DNA from: Spirochaetales bacterium
GTDB taxonomy: Bacteria > Spirochaetota > Spirochaetia > JABMQR01
NCBI GenBank assembly: GCA_018399255.1
Contig: JAGYPA010000028.1
Location: 1 to 46,122, forward strand
Reading direction: 5' to 3'
DNA length: 46,122 bases
How positions within the stretch are numbered: the first letter of the stretch is position 1; each line of letters begins with the position of its first letter. Below are positions 1 through 8,895 of this stretch, one piece after another. The translations under genes and the position numbers were made by a program. Below the pieces are notes generated by a model that did no database searches, was not told the DNA's origin, and worked only from the letters and a program-made list of their open reading frames with translations.

Positions 1-155
1 CGGTTGCAATGGCATTGGGAGGATGGCTCGGCGAATTTCTGCCCCTGAATTTTGTCATTGCCGGAAGCATGGTCCTGTGCGGAATTCCCGGCCTTTTTCT
101 GCTTGGAAACAATGATTTTCGTAAATTTATATCCTATATTCCGCCGGAATCCTGA
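1..155 (+). CDS. C-terminal end of a membrane transporter (partial)
   Basis: An open frame enters from the left edge (first full codon at 3) and stops with TGA at 153-155. The about 50 residues seen are hydrophobic and glycine-rich (GGWLGEFLPLNFVIAGS, then CGIPGLFLLG) and end in a short polar tail, as in the last transmembrane helices of a major facilitator or similar permease. The family cannot be fixed from so little. It runs in the same direction as topA, 95 nt upstream. Confidence 0.5.
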   Translation, partial: VAMALGGWLGEFLPLNFVIAGSMVLCGIPGLFLLGNNDFRKFISYIPPES

Positions 156-168
156 GCTGCGGGCCCCC

Positions 169-198
169 TTGACATTTTTCGGAAATGATAGGTAGATA
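169..198 (+). promoter_or_regulatory. Candidate promoter of topA
   Basis: A perfect -35 hexamer TTGACA (169-174) is followed after 18 nt by a weak -10 candidate TAGATA (193-198). It lies between the upstream stop and topA. The -10 match is poor, so only the -35 element is convincing. Confidence 0.35.
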
Positions 199-250
199 TG
201 GAAACACTACCTGCAAAGCTCAAAAAAAAAGGTAATGAGGGGACGCATCT

Positions 251-2794
251 ATGGAAGGCAAAGTACTGGTCATTGTGGAATCACCTACAAAGGCCCGGAC
301 AATAAAAAAATTTCTCCCGTCAAATTATATGGTTGAGGCAAGCGTCGGGCACGTACGGGATCTGCCCCAGTCAGCATCAGAAATACCAAAAGCTTATAAA
401 AACCAAGAGTGGGCTAAGCTGGGTATTGATATTGATAATGATTTCAAACCCCTCTATGTTCTGCCCCGAGGGAAAAGCAAAAAGATACAGGAACTGAAGA
501 AGAAACTTAAGGAAGCCGATTCTCTTCTGCTGGCAACCGATGAGGACCGGGAAGGTGAAAGCATATCCTGGCATCTGTTGGAACTGCTGAAACCCAAAGT
601 GCCCTATAAGCGTATGGTCTTTCACGAGATAACAAAAACTGCCATTCAGCATGCGCTGGATACCGGGCGTAATATTGATGCCCACATAGTTGATGCCCAG
701 GAAACCCGACGTATTCTGGACCGCCTTTACGGATATACCCTGTCGCCGCTTCTCTGGAAAAAAATTGCTTTCGGCCTCTCTGCCGGACGGGTTCAGTCAC
801 CCGGGCTGCGTCTCATTGTAGACCGGGAACGGGAGCGCCTGCAGTTTTCGTCCAGTACCTACTGGGATGCCAAAGCGCAGCTGTGCAGCTGTGAGGACCC
901 TTCCGATTACCATTTTGAGGCCAAGCTGGAATCTCTTGACGGGGTGAGAGTTGCCGGAAGCAAGGATTTTGATTCTACCACCGGAACCTATAAGGATAAC
1001 GGAGTAATCAGGCTTGATGAGGTACGGGCAAAAGCCCTCGTAAAAGAATTGCGTCGTACTGAGTGGGTTGCTGCCGATATTCAGGAAAAACAGACCCGTA
1101 CAAAACCTGCCGCCCCATTCATTACCTCCACTCTCCAGCAGGAGGCTAACCGCAAGCTTCGCATGACTGCCCGTGAGACCATGCGTACTGCCCAGCGGCT
1201 GTACGAAAGCGGTCTGATCACCTATATGAGAACCGATTCCCCCGGCCTGAGCGGAGAAGGCCTTTCGGCGGCGAGAAATGCTGTTGAAGCTGCTTTTGGT
1301 CATGAATACTTGACCAGATCCCCCCGCCAGTTTCATGCAGCCTCAAAAGGAGCTCAGGAAGCTCATGAAGCAATACGTCCAGCGGGAGAGGTTTGCAGGC
1401 ACCCCGATGCTGCCGGACTTTCCGGGAATGAACTCAGCCTTTATACCCTCATTTGGAAACGGACTCTTGCCAGTCAGATGGCAGATGCGGAGAAGTCGCT
1501 GACCACGGTGAAAGTTGATGCCGGATCTGCCCGCTTTACCGCAACCGGTACCAGAATTGTCTTTGCAGGTTTCCTCAGAGCCTATGTCGAGGGCAAAGAC
1601 GATCCGGAAGCCGCTCTGGATAACAAGGAGACCTTCCTGCCCGCCCTGAAAGTCGGGCAGAAGCTGGAACTGGAAAAGATAGAAGCAGCAAGCCATGAGA
1701 CAAAGCCGCCCAGCCGGTTTACCGAAGCTACCCTGGTTCGTGAACTGGAAAAGCTCGGCATTGGACGTCCGTCAACCTATGCATCCATTATAAATACCCT
1801 GTTTGACCGCAAATATGTTCGAAAAGCGGGAAATGCCCTGATCCCTACGTTTATAGGATTCGGTGTGGTTCAGCTGCTTGAGAAAAATTTCCCGTCGCTT
1901 ATCGAGTACAGCTTCACCTCTGCCATGGAAGATGCCCTTGACAACATAGCCTTGGGAAAAGTGAACCGGCTGGCATATCTGAAAAAGTTTTACTGCGGCA
2001 AGAACGGGCTGAAGAAAGAAGTTGAAGATCGGGAGAAGGCGATCAAGCCGGCAGAGTCCCGGACGATACGACTCCCGCAAATAACCGCGGTGGACGGCAT
2101 TCGCATTGGAAAATTCGGTCCTTATATTCTCCTCGAAGATGAAAAGTCAGGAGAGGAGATTCATGCATCAGTGCCGGAGGATCTTACCCCGGCTGATATC
2201 AGCAACGATGATGTTAATACATTAATTGAAATCCAGAAGCGGGGGCCTGAGCCGATTGGAAATGATCCCGCCACGGGATTGCCGATATACTTTTTAATCG
2301 GTCGCTATGGACCCTATTATCAGCTTGGTGAGGCGACTGAAGAGAATCCTAAACCCCGCCGGGCCAGCGTTCCCAGCGGGAAGGATCCGAAAGACCTTTC
2401 TCTGGAAGGAATCAGCCTGCTGCTCAGCTTACCCCGCGATTTGGGAAAGCATCCTGATACCGGTAAAGGGGTAATAGCAAATGTTGGACGATTTGGTCCC
2501 TATGTGGGGCACGACGGTGATTTCAGATCCCTGAAAAAGGAAGATGATGTGTATGAAATTACTATTGAGCGAGCTCTCGAGCTGCTGTCAATACCGAAAA
2601 GAGGCAAAAACGGATCGGCGGTAATTAAGGATTTCGGCAGCAGCAAAGGCGAACCGCTCACGCTCTGCACCGGTCGCTACGGGGTCTATCTGAAGCATGG
2701 GAAAAAGAATATCCCCTTGCCGGATAAGTACAAAAAGGACGAAAGTGCTGCCTTGAAGCTGACAGCTGAGGACGCCGGGAAATTTCTTGCCTGA
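251..2794 (+). CDS. topA: DNA topoisomerase I (type IA)
   Basis: Relaxes negatively supercoiled DNA by cutting and resealing one strand through a 5'-phosphotyrosine. The 847-residue protein opens with a TOPRIM domain (ESPTKARTIKKFL near residues 10-22, and the acidic ATDEDREGE at 95-103). The catalytic tyrosine is Y325 in GLITYMRTDS, close to Y319 of the E. coli enzyme. The C-terminal third lacks Cys4 zinc fingers. It instead carries several topoisomerase C-terminal repeats of the IGKFGPY / IGRYGPY / VGRFGPY / TGRYGVY type (about residues 615-830), typical of spirochaetes and several other phyla. The start is supported by a purine-rich GAGGGGAC about 8 nt upstream. The downstream gene is convergent, so topA is probably transcribed alone or with the upstream transporter. 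Confidence 0.97.
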   Translation: MEGKVLVIVESPTKARTIKKFLPSNYMVEASVGHVRDLPQSASEIPKAYKNQEWAKLGIDIDNDFKPLYVLPRGKSKKIQELKKKLKEADSLLLATDEDREGESISWHLLELLKPKVPYKRMVFHEITKTAIQHALDTGRNIDAHIVDAQETRRILDRLYGYTLSPLLWKKIAFGLSAGRVQSPGLRLIVDRERERLQFSSSTYWDAKAQLCSCEDPSDYHFEAKLESLDGVRVAGSKDFDSTTGTYKDNGVIRLDEVRAKALVKELRRTEWVAADIQEKQTRTKPAAPFITSTLQQEANRKLRMTARETMRTAQRLYESGLITYMRTDSPGLSGEGLSAARNAVEAAFGHEYLTRSPRQFHAASKGAQEAHEAIRPAGEVCRHPDAAGLSGNELSLYTLIWKRTLASQMADAEKSLTTVKVDAGSARFTATGTRIVFAGFLRAYVEGKDDPEAALDNKETFLPALKVGQKLELEKIEAASHETKPPSRFTEATLVRELEKLGIGRPSTYASIINTLFDRKYVRKAGNALIPTFIGFGVVQLLEKNFPSLIEYSFTSAMEDALDNIALGKVNRLAYLKKFYCGKNGLKKEVEDREKAIKPAESRTIRLPQITAVDGIRIGKFGPYILLEDEKSGEEIHASVPEDLTPADISNDDVNTLIEIQKRGPEPIGNDPATGLPIYFLIGRYGPYYQLGEATEENPKPRRASVPSGKDPKDLSLEGISLLLSLPRDLGKHPDTGKGVIANVGRFGPYVGHDGDFRSLKKEDDVYEITIERALELLSIPKRGKNGSAVIKDFGSSKGEPLTLCTGRYGVYLKHGKKNIPLPDKYKKDESAALKLTAEDAGKFLA

Positions 2795-2858
2795 TGGCAA
2801 TTTCTGGAGCTATTCCTTTCGCGGGCTGCAGCTTAGCTCAATATCGCTCTGAAAAGTT

Positions 2859-3749
2859 CTATTCCCGCGTGAAAAGGCCGATAGCAAGACCCAGACGAGG
2901 GTAGATAGCAAAAGCCCACACGGCTGTCAGTTCATAACGCAAGAAAGCAGAGAGGGCTCCGTCAGGCAGCACCAGCTTGCCGCCGGCAAGAATGAGCAGC
3001 GAAGTTGCCAGACCAACTATAAAACGCAGAGTTTTTTTACTTAATGCCCCCCCGCAGCTGAAGCGCAGAAAATATTCCGCCATATAGGATCCCAGGAGCA
3101 GACCGGAGAAAAGAGCCATTCCCTTAATCATGTCAAAATCAGGATCTCCCGCCCCGAATATATCAAACAGCGCTGCAGCAAAGGCTGCCAGAGCAAAAAA
3201 CAGGGAAGCCGCAAACCATGCCCTGCGAATATGTTCAGGATTGTCCTGAACCAGCTTCAGCAGGCGCCGGTAGAGAAGGGCAGCTGCGGCAAGACCAAGC
3301 AGGTAGCCTCCCGCAACATCAATAGGCCAATGCACCCCCAGATAGAGACGTGATATGCCTACTGCCAGGGAAATAATGAGAGCTGCAGCGGTAAACCATC
3401 TCTTCCTGACGATATAGGCGAGACCGGCATAAAATGTGGCTGCACCCTGCGTATGCCCGCTTGGAAAAGCGTATCCACCAGCCGTTGCCAGCCGTTTTCC
3501 AGCAACCCCTTCAAGGACCAGGTAGGGGCGCGGAGACCGGATAATCAGTTTGAGAGAAAGGTTGAGGATAACAGAAAGACTCAGCGTCAATCCCAGAATC
3601 ATCCCCTTTCTGCGGGAGATATTCCAGAAAATCAGGCAGATTACGGCAATAAAAACCTCCTGCTCCCCGAACATGGTTAATATTTCAAAAACCGTATCGA
3701 GAAACGGAGTGGACAGTTCCTGGAAAAATCTGATAATTGATTCCTGCAT
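2859..3749 (-). CDS. PAP2-family membrane phosphatase
   Basis: A phosphatase of the PAP2/type 2 phosphatidic acid phosphatase family, acting on lipid phosphates or pyrophosphates (for example phosphatidate or undecaprenyl pyrophosphate) at the membrane. All three signature motifs are present: K67-x6-R74P75, P96-SGH99, and R134-x5-H140-x3-D144, where H99 and H140 should be the catalytic histidines. The 296-residue protein is mostly hydrophobic, with about six or more membrane segments. An in-frame ATG 123 nt further upstream gives a basic, non-conserved extension; the ATG at 3749 is preferred because AAGGAG lies just before it. It is convergent with topA. The substrate cannot be read from the sequence. 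Confidence 0.88.
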   Translation of the reverse strand: MQESIIRFFQELSTPFLDTVFEILTMFGEQEVFIAVICLIFWNISRRKGMILGLTLSLSVILNLSLKLIIRSPRPYLVLEGVAGKRLATAGGYAFPSGHTQGAATFYAGLAYIVRKRWFTAAALIISLAVGISRLYLGVHWPIDVAGGYLLGLAAAALLYRRLLKLVQDNPEHIRRAWFAASLFFALAAFAAALFDIFGAGDPDFDMIKGMALFSGLLLGSYMAEYFLRFSCGGALSKKTLRFIVGLATSLLILAGGKLVLPDGALSAFLRYELTAVWAFAIYPRLGLAIGLFTRE

Positions 3750-3865
3750 CGAAGACTCCTTTGGGTTGATATCTCTACAAGCCTGATTTTTTAAAATCGG
3801 CTGACAGCTGTACCTGCGATTGTAGCATGCCTTTCGAAAAGCTTGTGTGAAAAGTCTCATTCCTA

Positions 3866-3894
3866 TTGACAAAAAAGGAAATTTAGTGCATTTT
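3866..3894 (+). promoter_or_regulatory. Promoter of tRNA-Asp gene
   Basis: Consensus -35 TTGACA (3866-3871), a 17-nt spacer, and a poor -10 CATTTT (3889-3894) end 15 nt before the mature tRNA. The -35 is perfect and the position is right; the -10 is weak. Confidence 0.5.
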
Positions 3895-3908
3895 CAATTT
3901 CGTTATAT

Positions 3909-3982
3909 GGGGGCGTGGCGAAGCTGGTTATCGCGCCGGCCTGTCAAGCCGGAGATCGCGGGTTCAATCCCCGTCGCTCCCG
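3909..3982 (+). tRNA. tRNA-Asp (anticodon GTC)
   Basis: A full cloverleaf can be drawn. The acceptor stem GGGGGCG pairs with CGCTCCC (one G-U pair). The D stem is GCGA/TCGC. The anticodon stem CCGGC/GCCGG holds the loop CTGTCAA with anticodon GTC. The T arm is GCGGG-TTCAATC-CCCGT. The discriminator base is G, as expected for tRNA-Asp. CCA is not encoded. A rho-independent terminator follows 8 nt later, so it is a single-gene transcription unit. Confidence 0.97.
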
Positions 3983-3990
3983 TATCAGTA

Positions 3991-4021
3991 ACCGCCCTGG
4001 TAATTTCAGGGCGGTTTTTTT
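3991..4021 (+). terminator. Rho-independent terminator of tRNA-Asp
   Basis: A 9-bp stem ACCGCCCTG / CAGGGCGGT with a 7-nt loop is followed by a run of seven T. It is placed directly after the tRNA gene. Confidence 0.93.
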
Positions 4022-4047
4022 ATAGGTTTTTTATAGATATATTTCCC

Positions 4048-4076
4048 TTTTCATGCCCGTGATTATACCCTATAAT
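4048..4076 (+). promoter_or_regulatory. Promoter giving a leaderless DUF4954 mRNA
   Basis: TTTTCA (4048-4053), 17 nt, perfect TATAAT (4071-4076), then 6 nt to the ATG at 4083. Transcription would begin at or next to the A of the start codon. There is no Shine-Dalgarno sequence. The alternative in-frame ATG at 4053 overlaps the -35 box and so could not be the start of this mRNA. Confidence 0.7.
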
Positions 4077-4082
4077 CAGCAT

Positions 4083-6101
4083 ATGAAAGATCATTTACAT
4101 GAATCCTGCCGTCCCCTTTCCGGGACAGAAATCGATCAGCTTCAGGCGAAAGGCTGTACTGCCGAAAACTGGGAGACTGTCTCAGTCACCGGCAGCATCA
4201 ATCCTGAACGATTCCGCAATGTCCGCTTTTCCGGCACCGTCTGCTTCGGCGAATTTACCGGGAGCATAACCCTCGAGAGCGGGGTAAAGCTGCCGACCGG
4301 CATTTATGATGCGGTTCTGCATAATGTGACGGTAGGTGATAACTGCCTGATTAAGCAGATAAATCACCATATTGCAAACTATCGAATCGGCAGCGATACC
4401 GTGATTATCAATACCGAATTCCTGACGGTGGATGGTGAGACTGCTTTTGGGAACGGAGTGGATATTACCGTTATAAACGAAGGAGGGGGAAGAGAAATAC
4501 CGATGTATGACACCCTCTCTTCCCATACGGCCTATCTGATTGCCCTGTACCGGCACAGAAAGAAAATGATAAAGAACCTTCAGGGGCTTATAGCCGATTA
4601 TGCCGCAGGAAAAGCGGATACCACGGGAACCATCGGGTCGCATGTGCGGATCCATAACTGCCAGATAATTCGTAATGTGAATATCGAGTCTTATGCGCAG
4701 ATTGAGGGAGCCGGCGAGCTTTCCAATGGGACTATTCGCAGCTGCCGGGAAGATCCGGCGTATATCGGCATAAATGTCATAGCTAAAGATTTCATCCTGT
4801 GCGAAGGTGGGTCGGTATCTGAAAACACCATTCTCGACCACTGCTTTGTTGGTCAGGCAACCCAGCTTTCCAAACAGTACTCGGCCGAAAACTCCGTTTT
4901 CTTTGCTAACTGCGGCGGGTATCACGGAGAAGCCTGTTCGGTATTTGCCGGACCGTTTACCGTGACGCATCACAAAGCAACCCTCTTGATTGCCTGCCTG
5001 GTATCCTTCCTGAACGCCGGCAGCGGTTCGAACCAGAGCAACCATATGTACAAACTCGGTCCCAATCACCAAGGGATTATTGAGCGGGGTTCAAAAACAG
5101 CATCCGACTCCTACATGCTCTGGCCTATGAAGGTTGGCGCCTTTACCTTGATAATGGGACGACACTACAGTAACTCAGATACCACCGAATTCCCTTTCTC
5201 CTATCTCATTGAGAATGACGGAGAGTCACTGCTTATTCCGGCAGTCAATCTGCGGAGTATCGGTACCGTGAGGGATTCGCGCAAATGGGCCAGTCGGGAC
5301 AAGAGAAAGGCTCCGAAGCGTTTCGATTACATAAACTACCATCTGCTTACACCGTATACAGTACGGCACATTATGGCAGGAATTGAAAAACTGCAGGAAA
5401 TACGGCTCATGTCGGGGCATACATCCCAGAATTATTACTATAATGGGGTGAAAATACGTCGTTCCGCCTTGGAGAAAGGCATAAAACTCTATGAAATAGC
5501 CCTCGATCGATATCTTGGCAATATAGCGGTTAATTTTCTCAGACGCAGCGAATTCAGCACGCTCGAGGAACTGAGAAACATACTCAAGCCCGGCTTGACC
5601 GCGGGCACCGGTGACTGGATAGATATATCCGGCCTTATCGCCCCGCGGGATGAGGTCGAGAAAATTATTGATGCTATTGCGGATGGGGAGATTTCTACTA
5701 TAGCCGATGTGGATGAAAGATTCTTCCAGCTGGACAGGGATTTCGAACAATATGAACTGGCCTGGGTTGTCAGCAGGATTGGTGAGAGATATGGCAAGCC
5801 GGTATCAAGTTTTACTGGGGAGGATTTTATCATTCTGCTCGATCGCTGGATTAAAGCCGTTACCCAGCTTGACGATATGCGATGCCGGGATGCCGAGAAA
5901 GAGTTTGAGCAGACAGCCAGGGTCGGCTATGCTCTGAACGGCGGTGAGTCGGAGCGTGACGAAGAATACCGGGTGATAAACGGAGTAGTCGGCGATAATG
6001 GATTCATAAGAGACCTGCTGGAGCGTCTGGCAGCTAAGCAGAAGACTGCCGCCGGACTGCGTGAGAAAATAGCGGCAATGACCGATACACCGTCTGCCTG
6101 A
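4083..6101 (+). CDS. DUF4954-family protein with left-handed beta-helix repeats
   Basis: Recognised as a DUF4954 family member, a group of about 650-700-residue cytosolic proteins common in spirochaetes and Bacteroidetes with no established function. The N-terminal half contains many short hexapeptide-like turns (IGSHVRIHNC, VNIESYAQIEG, VGDNCLIKQI), indicating a left-handed beta-helix as in sugar acyltransferases and nucleotidyltransferases. The C-terminal 200 residues look helical and charged. The central stretch around HMYKLGPNHQGIIERGSK is His/Gly/Lys rich and may be an active-site loop, which is inference. The start at 4083 was chosen from the promoter (leaderless) and from the family N-terminus (RPLSGTEIDQLQAKGC); 4053 is the alternative. 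nagB follows 51 nt downstream on the same strand. Confidence 0.82.
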   Translation: MKDHLHESCRPLSGTEIDQLQAKGCTAENWETVSVTGSINPERFRNVRFSGTVCFGEFTGSITLESGVKLPTGIYDAVLHNVTVGDNCLIKQINHHIANYRIGSDTVIINTEFLTVDGETAFGNGVDITVINEGGGREIPMYDTLSSHTAYLIALYRHRKKMIKNLQGLIADYAAGKADTTGTIGSHVRIHNCQIIRNVNIESYAQIEGAGELSNGTIRSCREDPAYIGINVIAKDFILCEGGSVSENTILDHCFVGQATQLSKQYSAENSVFFANCGGYHGEACSVFAGPFTVTHHKATLLIACLVSFLNAGSGSNQSNHMYKLGPNHQGIIERGSKTASDSYMLWPMKVGAFTLIMGRHYSNSDTTEFPFSYLIENDGESLLIPAVNLRSIGTVRDSRKWASRDKRKAPKRFDYINYHLLTPYTVRHIMAGIEKLQEIRLMSGHTSQNYYYNGVKIRRSALEKGIKLYEIALDRYLGNIAVNFLRRSEFSTLEELRNILKPGLTAGTGDWIDISGLIAPRDEVEKIIDAIADGEISTIADVDERFFQLDRDFEQYELAWVVSRIGERYGKPVSSFTGEDFIILLDRWIKAVTQLDDMRCRDAEKEFEQTARVGYALNGGESERDEEYRVINGVVGDNGFIRDLLERLAAKQKTAAGLREKIAAMTDTPSA

Positions 6102-6113
6102 AACTGGCAGACG
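6091..6113 (+). other. Hairpin over the stop codon of the DUF4954 gene
   Basis: CGTCTGCC / GGCAGACG, an 8-bp perfect stem with a 7-nt loop that contains the TGA stop (6099-6101). No T-tract follows, so it is more likely an mRNA 3'-end or processing structure than a classical terminator. Confidence 0.5.
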
Positions 6114-6152
6114 GGATTCACAACATCACCAGCATGAGAAAAGGAGTTATTC

Positions 6153-6971
6153 ATGAGACTGATAATTGAGAAAGACTATCAGAATGTTTCGCAATGGGCA
6201 GCCAATTACATAGCACATACTATTAAATTGGCCAATCCAACTGCGGAAAAACCTTTTGTCCTTGGACTGCCGACAGGTTCGACGCCCATTGGAACCTACA
6301 AAGAACTTGTCCGCCTGTACAAGCACGGCATGATTTCCTTTGAACATGTCATTACTTTCAATATGGATGAGTATATCGGGATACCTGCCGATCATCCGCA
6401 GAGCTATTGGACCTTTATGTGGGAGCACCTTTTTTCTCTGGTCGACATAAAGAAAGAAAATGTGCATATTCCAAACGGAAATGCTCCGGATCTGGGAAAA
6501 GAGTGCCGGGAATATGAGGAAAAGATCCTCGCTGCAGGCGGTATAGATCTGTTTCTCGGCGGAGTGGGTTCCGACGGGCACATTGCTTTTAATGAGCCCG
6601 GGTCTTCTCTGGGATCCCGTACCCGGATTAAAACCCTTACCTACGAAACTCTGGTAGCAAATTCCAGGAATTTCGGCAATGATATCGAAAAAGTTCCCAA
6701 AACTGCCCTTACCGTCGGAATACAGACGGTGATGGATGCGAAAGAGGTAGTGATTCTGGTTAACGGGTTTTCAAAAGCTCAGGCGCTGCAGCAGATGGTT
6801 GAGGGCAGTGTGAACCACATGTGGACTGGAAGCATTCTCCAGATGCATCCCCATGCAGTCATCGTCTGTGATGAGGGCGCTACCCTGGAGCTGAAAGTGA
6901 AAACCGTCAGATATTTTAAAGAGATAGAGGCAGACAGCATCAATCCAAAAACGCAGCTTTACGGAGCATAG
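6153..6971 (+). CDS. nagB: Glucosamine-6-phosphate deaminase
   Basis: Converts glucosamine 6-phosphate to fructose 6-phosphate and ammonia, linking amino-sugar catabolism to glycolysis. The 272-residue length matches the family. The catalytic residues line up with E. coli numbering: D72 in NMDEYIG, and D141, H143 and E148 in [17 protein letters not shown]. The start follows AAGGAG by 6 nt. No nagA or transporter gene is adjacent. It may be co-transcribed with the DUF4954 gene 51 nt upstream, whose beta-helix fold would suit a sugar-related role, though that link is only inference. Confidence 0.96.
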   Translation: MRLIIEKDYQNVSQWAANYIAHTIKLANPTAEKPFVLGLPTGSTPIGTYKELVRLYKHGMISFEHVITFNMDEYIGIPADHPQSYWTFMWEHLFSLVDIKKENVHIPNGNAPDLGKECREYEEKILAAGGIDLFLGGVGSDGHIAFNEPGSSLGSRTRIKTLTYETLVANSRNFGNDIEKVPKTALTVGIQTVMDAKEVVILVNGFSKAQALQQMVEGSVNHMWTGSILQMHPHAVIVCDEGATLELKVKTVRYFKEIEADSINPKTQLYGA

Positions 6972-6989
6972 GCTTACTTCACGCTCAGA

Positions 6990-7811
6990 TTACTGCTGAG
7001 AAAGATCTTCTTCGGCATATACTTTTGCAAGCAGTCTGGGGTTGTCGGTAAAAATGCCGTCGACCCCCATATTTATCAGCCTCCGCATGTCATCTGGGTT
7101 GTTTATTGTCCATACATGGATATATAAGCCTGCTGCATGCATTTTCCGTATGAACCGGCGCGAAACAATGGCTGTTTTTTCGTATCGCTCAGGGACTTGA
7201 AGAACCTGCCCGACAAGCTGTTTTCTGCGAGGGGGAAGTCCTAGCTTATAGCGGATAAGGAGCGGCTTGACTTCCTCTATGGCAAAACTGGTTGCTGTTT
7301 CCGGCAGGAGTATCCGGAGTCGGCGAAGAATACCGGTGTGAAAACTGGCTCCTATTACTCGTTCTTCGGCTTTGTGTCGATGGATAATCTCTGCAAACTT
7401 TTCGGGAAGCCGCAGGTCATTGGATTTAAGATCTATATTGAAGCGCATCCGGGGCAGGGCAGTGAGAGCCTCGTCAAGCGGCAGCAGGGTGATGCCGGTA
7501 CCCCTGAACGGATAGGTTTTTCCACCGTCACGGGTAAAGTTGAAGCCGGCATCAAATTTGAGAAGCTCCTTGAGCGTATACTGTTCCACCTGACCAGTCC
7601 CGTTGGTCTCCCGGTCCAGGGTGTCATCATGCCAGATAACCACTTCGTTGTCGGCAGTGATGTGGACGTCGGTTTCGATGACATCCACATTGAGTTCATT
7701 GGCACTCAGGAATGCCGGAAGGGTGTTTTCCGGAAAAAATTCCGAATCTCCCCGGTGAGCAAGAATACGTGGCTGAGTATCGAAAAATGCAGGTGCTTTC
7801 ATAGTTTTCAT
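6990..7811 (-). CDS. Glycerophosphodiester phosphodiesterase (cytosolic type)
   Basis: Hydrolyses glycerophosphodiesters to glycerol 3-phosphate and an alcohol. Family landmarks are clear: AHRGDSEFFPENT near the N-terminus, then ETDVHITADNEVVIWHDDTLDRETNGTG, which supplies the metal ligands and second histidine, and a C-terminal VWTINNPDDMRRLINMGVDGIFTDNP. There is no signal peptide, so it resembles cytosolic UgpQ rather than periplasmic GlpQ. A TTG start 36 nt upstream is possible, but the ATG at 7811 sits 7 nt after a -10 box and has no Shine-Dalgarno sequence, suggesting leaderless translation from it. It is convergent with nagB. Confidence 0.9.
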   Translation of the reverse strand: MKTMKAPAFFDTQPRILAHRGDSEFFPENTLPAFLSANELNVDVIETDVHITADNEVVIWHDDTLDRETNGTGQVEQYTLKELLKFDAGFNFTRDGGKTYPFRGTGITLLPLDEALTALPRMRFNIDLKSNDLRLPEKFAEIIHRHKAEERVIGASFHTGILRRLRILLPETATSFAIEEVKPLLIRYKLGLPPRRKQLVGQVLQVPERYEKTAIVSRRFIRKMHAAGLYIHVWTINNPDDMRRLINMGVDGIFTDNPRLLAKVYAEEDLSQQ

Positions 7812-7818
7812 AGTAAGG

Positions 7819-7847
7819 ACTCTAGGCGAGGGTGCTTGAAAAGTCAA
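7819..7847 (-). promoter_or_regulatory. Promoter giving a leaderless phosphodiesterase mRNA
   Basis: Read on the minus strand: TTGACT (7847-7842), 17 nt, TAGAGT (7824-7819), then 7 nt to the ATG at 7811. Predicted transcription starts at the start codon. The -35 is strong and the -10 moderate. Confidence 0.6.
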
Positions 7848-7855
7848 TATTATTT

Positions 7856-8782
7856 CTATATATCGGTCTTTTCTTTGCGTACGGAACGAAAAGTCATTTT
7901 GGGCTGTTCAGAGAGAACCATCGTGTTTTTGGGAACATCTTCCTTAAGCCACACATTGCTGCCGACCAGTGAATTCTCGCCGATGGTGATATTTCCCAAT
8001 ATTGTCGCATGAGCGAAAATAGTTACATTATCTTCGATGGTGGGGTGCCGTTTCTGGTCACGAATCAAGCTTCCGCATGCATTGCGGGGGAAGCTGAGTG
8101 CGCCGAGGGTAACTCCCTGATAGATTTTGACATTTCTGCCGATAACCGTTGTCTCCCCGATAACCACCCCGGTTCCATGATCGATCATCAGTCCATCCCC
8201 TATAACGGCTCCAGGATGAATATCGATTCCCGTCTGGGAATGGGAGATTTCACTCATAATTCTCGGAATCAAGGGTACTTTCAGCTGGTAGAGGATATGG
8301 GCGATGCGATGAATTGCCATAGCCTTCAAGCCAGGGTAGCTGATTACCACCTCTTCGGGAGAGGATGCAGCCGGGTCTCCTTCATAAAACGCCTTGACAT
8401 CGGTTTTAAGTATTGTCCTGATGTCTGACAGGGAGTCCAGCAAGGTTTCAACCGCCTTGTCAGCATTGAACTCGCAAGTTTCTTCGCGGCAGCTGATGAT
8501 CTTGCACTCATGCTTATAGGCAAGTAATATCTGATCCTTCAATGCGCAGCGAACCTGATTGAGCATATCCCCGATTACGTAGGGCAGGTTCTCACTCGTT
8601 ATTTCCCGTTTTCCCGATGATCCGGGAAAGAGGATTTCAAGCAAATCTTCCATAACCCGATGTATTATTACCGCTTCCGGCAGTCTACGCTCATCGATGA
8701 AGTTTGTTCCACGATGCTGTTCATAGCTGACTAAAAGTTTTTCGAGATTTCTGCTGATCAATGTTTCCGGATGCTTGTTCAC
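7856..8782 (-). CDS. cysE: Serine O-acetyltransferase
   Basis: Transfers acetyl from acetyl-CoA to serine, giving O-acetylserine, the first step of cysteine synthesis. After an alpha-helical N-terminal domain comes the hexapeptide beta-helix: HPGAVIGDGLMIDHGTGVVIGE contains the catalytic Asp-His pair, followed by VIGRNVKIYQGVTLGAL and NVTIFAHATILGNITIG. An ATG lies 27 nt upstream, but a GTG start at 8782 is preferred because AAGGAG stands 9 nt before it. The length of 308 residues matches the long EpsC-like branch. No cysK is adjacent. The gene runs towards the phosphodiesterase and may continue into it. Confidence 0.92.
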   Translation of the reverse strand: MNKHPETLISRNLEKLLVSYEQHRGTNFIDERRLPEAVIIHRVMEDLLEILFPGSSGKREITSENLPYVIGDMLNQVRCALKDQILLAYKHECKIISCREETCEFNADKAVETLLDSLSDIRTILKTDVKAFYEGDPAASSPEEVVISYPGLKAMAIHRIAHILYQLKVPLIPRIMSEISHSQTGIDIHPGAVIGDGLMIDHGTGVVIGETTVIGRNVKIYQGVTLGALSFPRNACGSLIRDQKRHPTIEDNVTIFAHATILGNITIGENSLVGSNVWLKEDVPKNTMVLSEQPKMTFRSVRKEKTDI

Positions 8783-8895
8783 AGTACCTCTCTCCTTAGA
8801 TAAATGCATTTCAGCCCATGCAGCAGCTTCAGTATAGCAGAATATGAGGGGTTAACAAAGAAGGCAAATTCCTGCAGGCTGAAAGTCGGTGCTGA

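Noticed and set aside
2821..2868. CGCGGG...CCCGCG inverted repeat between topA and the PAP2 gene as a terminator
   Set aside because: Only 6 bp with a loop of about 36 nt and no T-tract.
3909..4021. tRNA-Asp as an integration site for a mobile element
   Set aside because: No integrase, no direct repeat of the tRNA 3' end and no phage-like genes nearby; the flanking genes are ordinary chromosomal ones.
4182..5072. Long minus-strand open frame (296 codons) inside the DUF4954 gene
   Set aside because: It lies entirely antisense to a recognisable conserved protein, has no ribosome binding site, and its translation matches no family I know.
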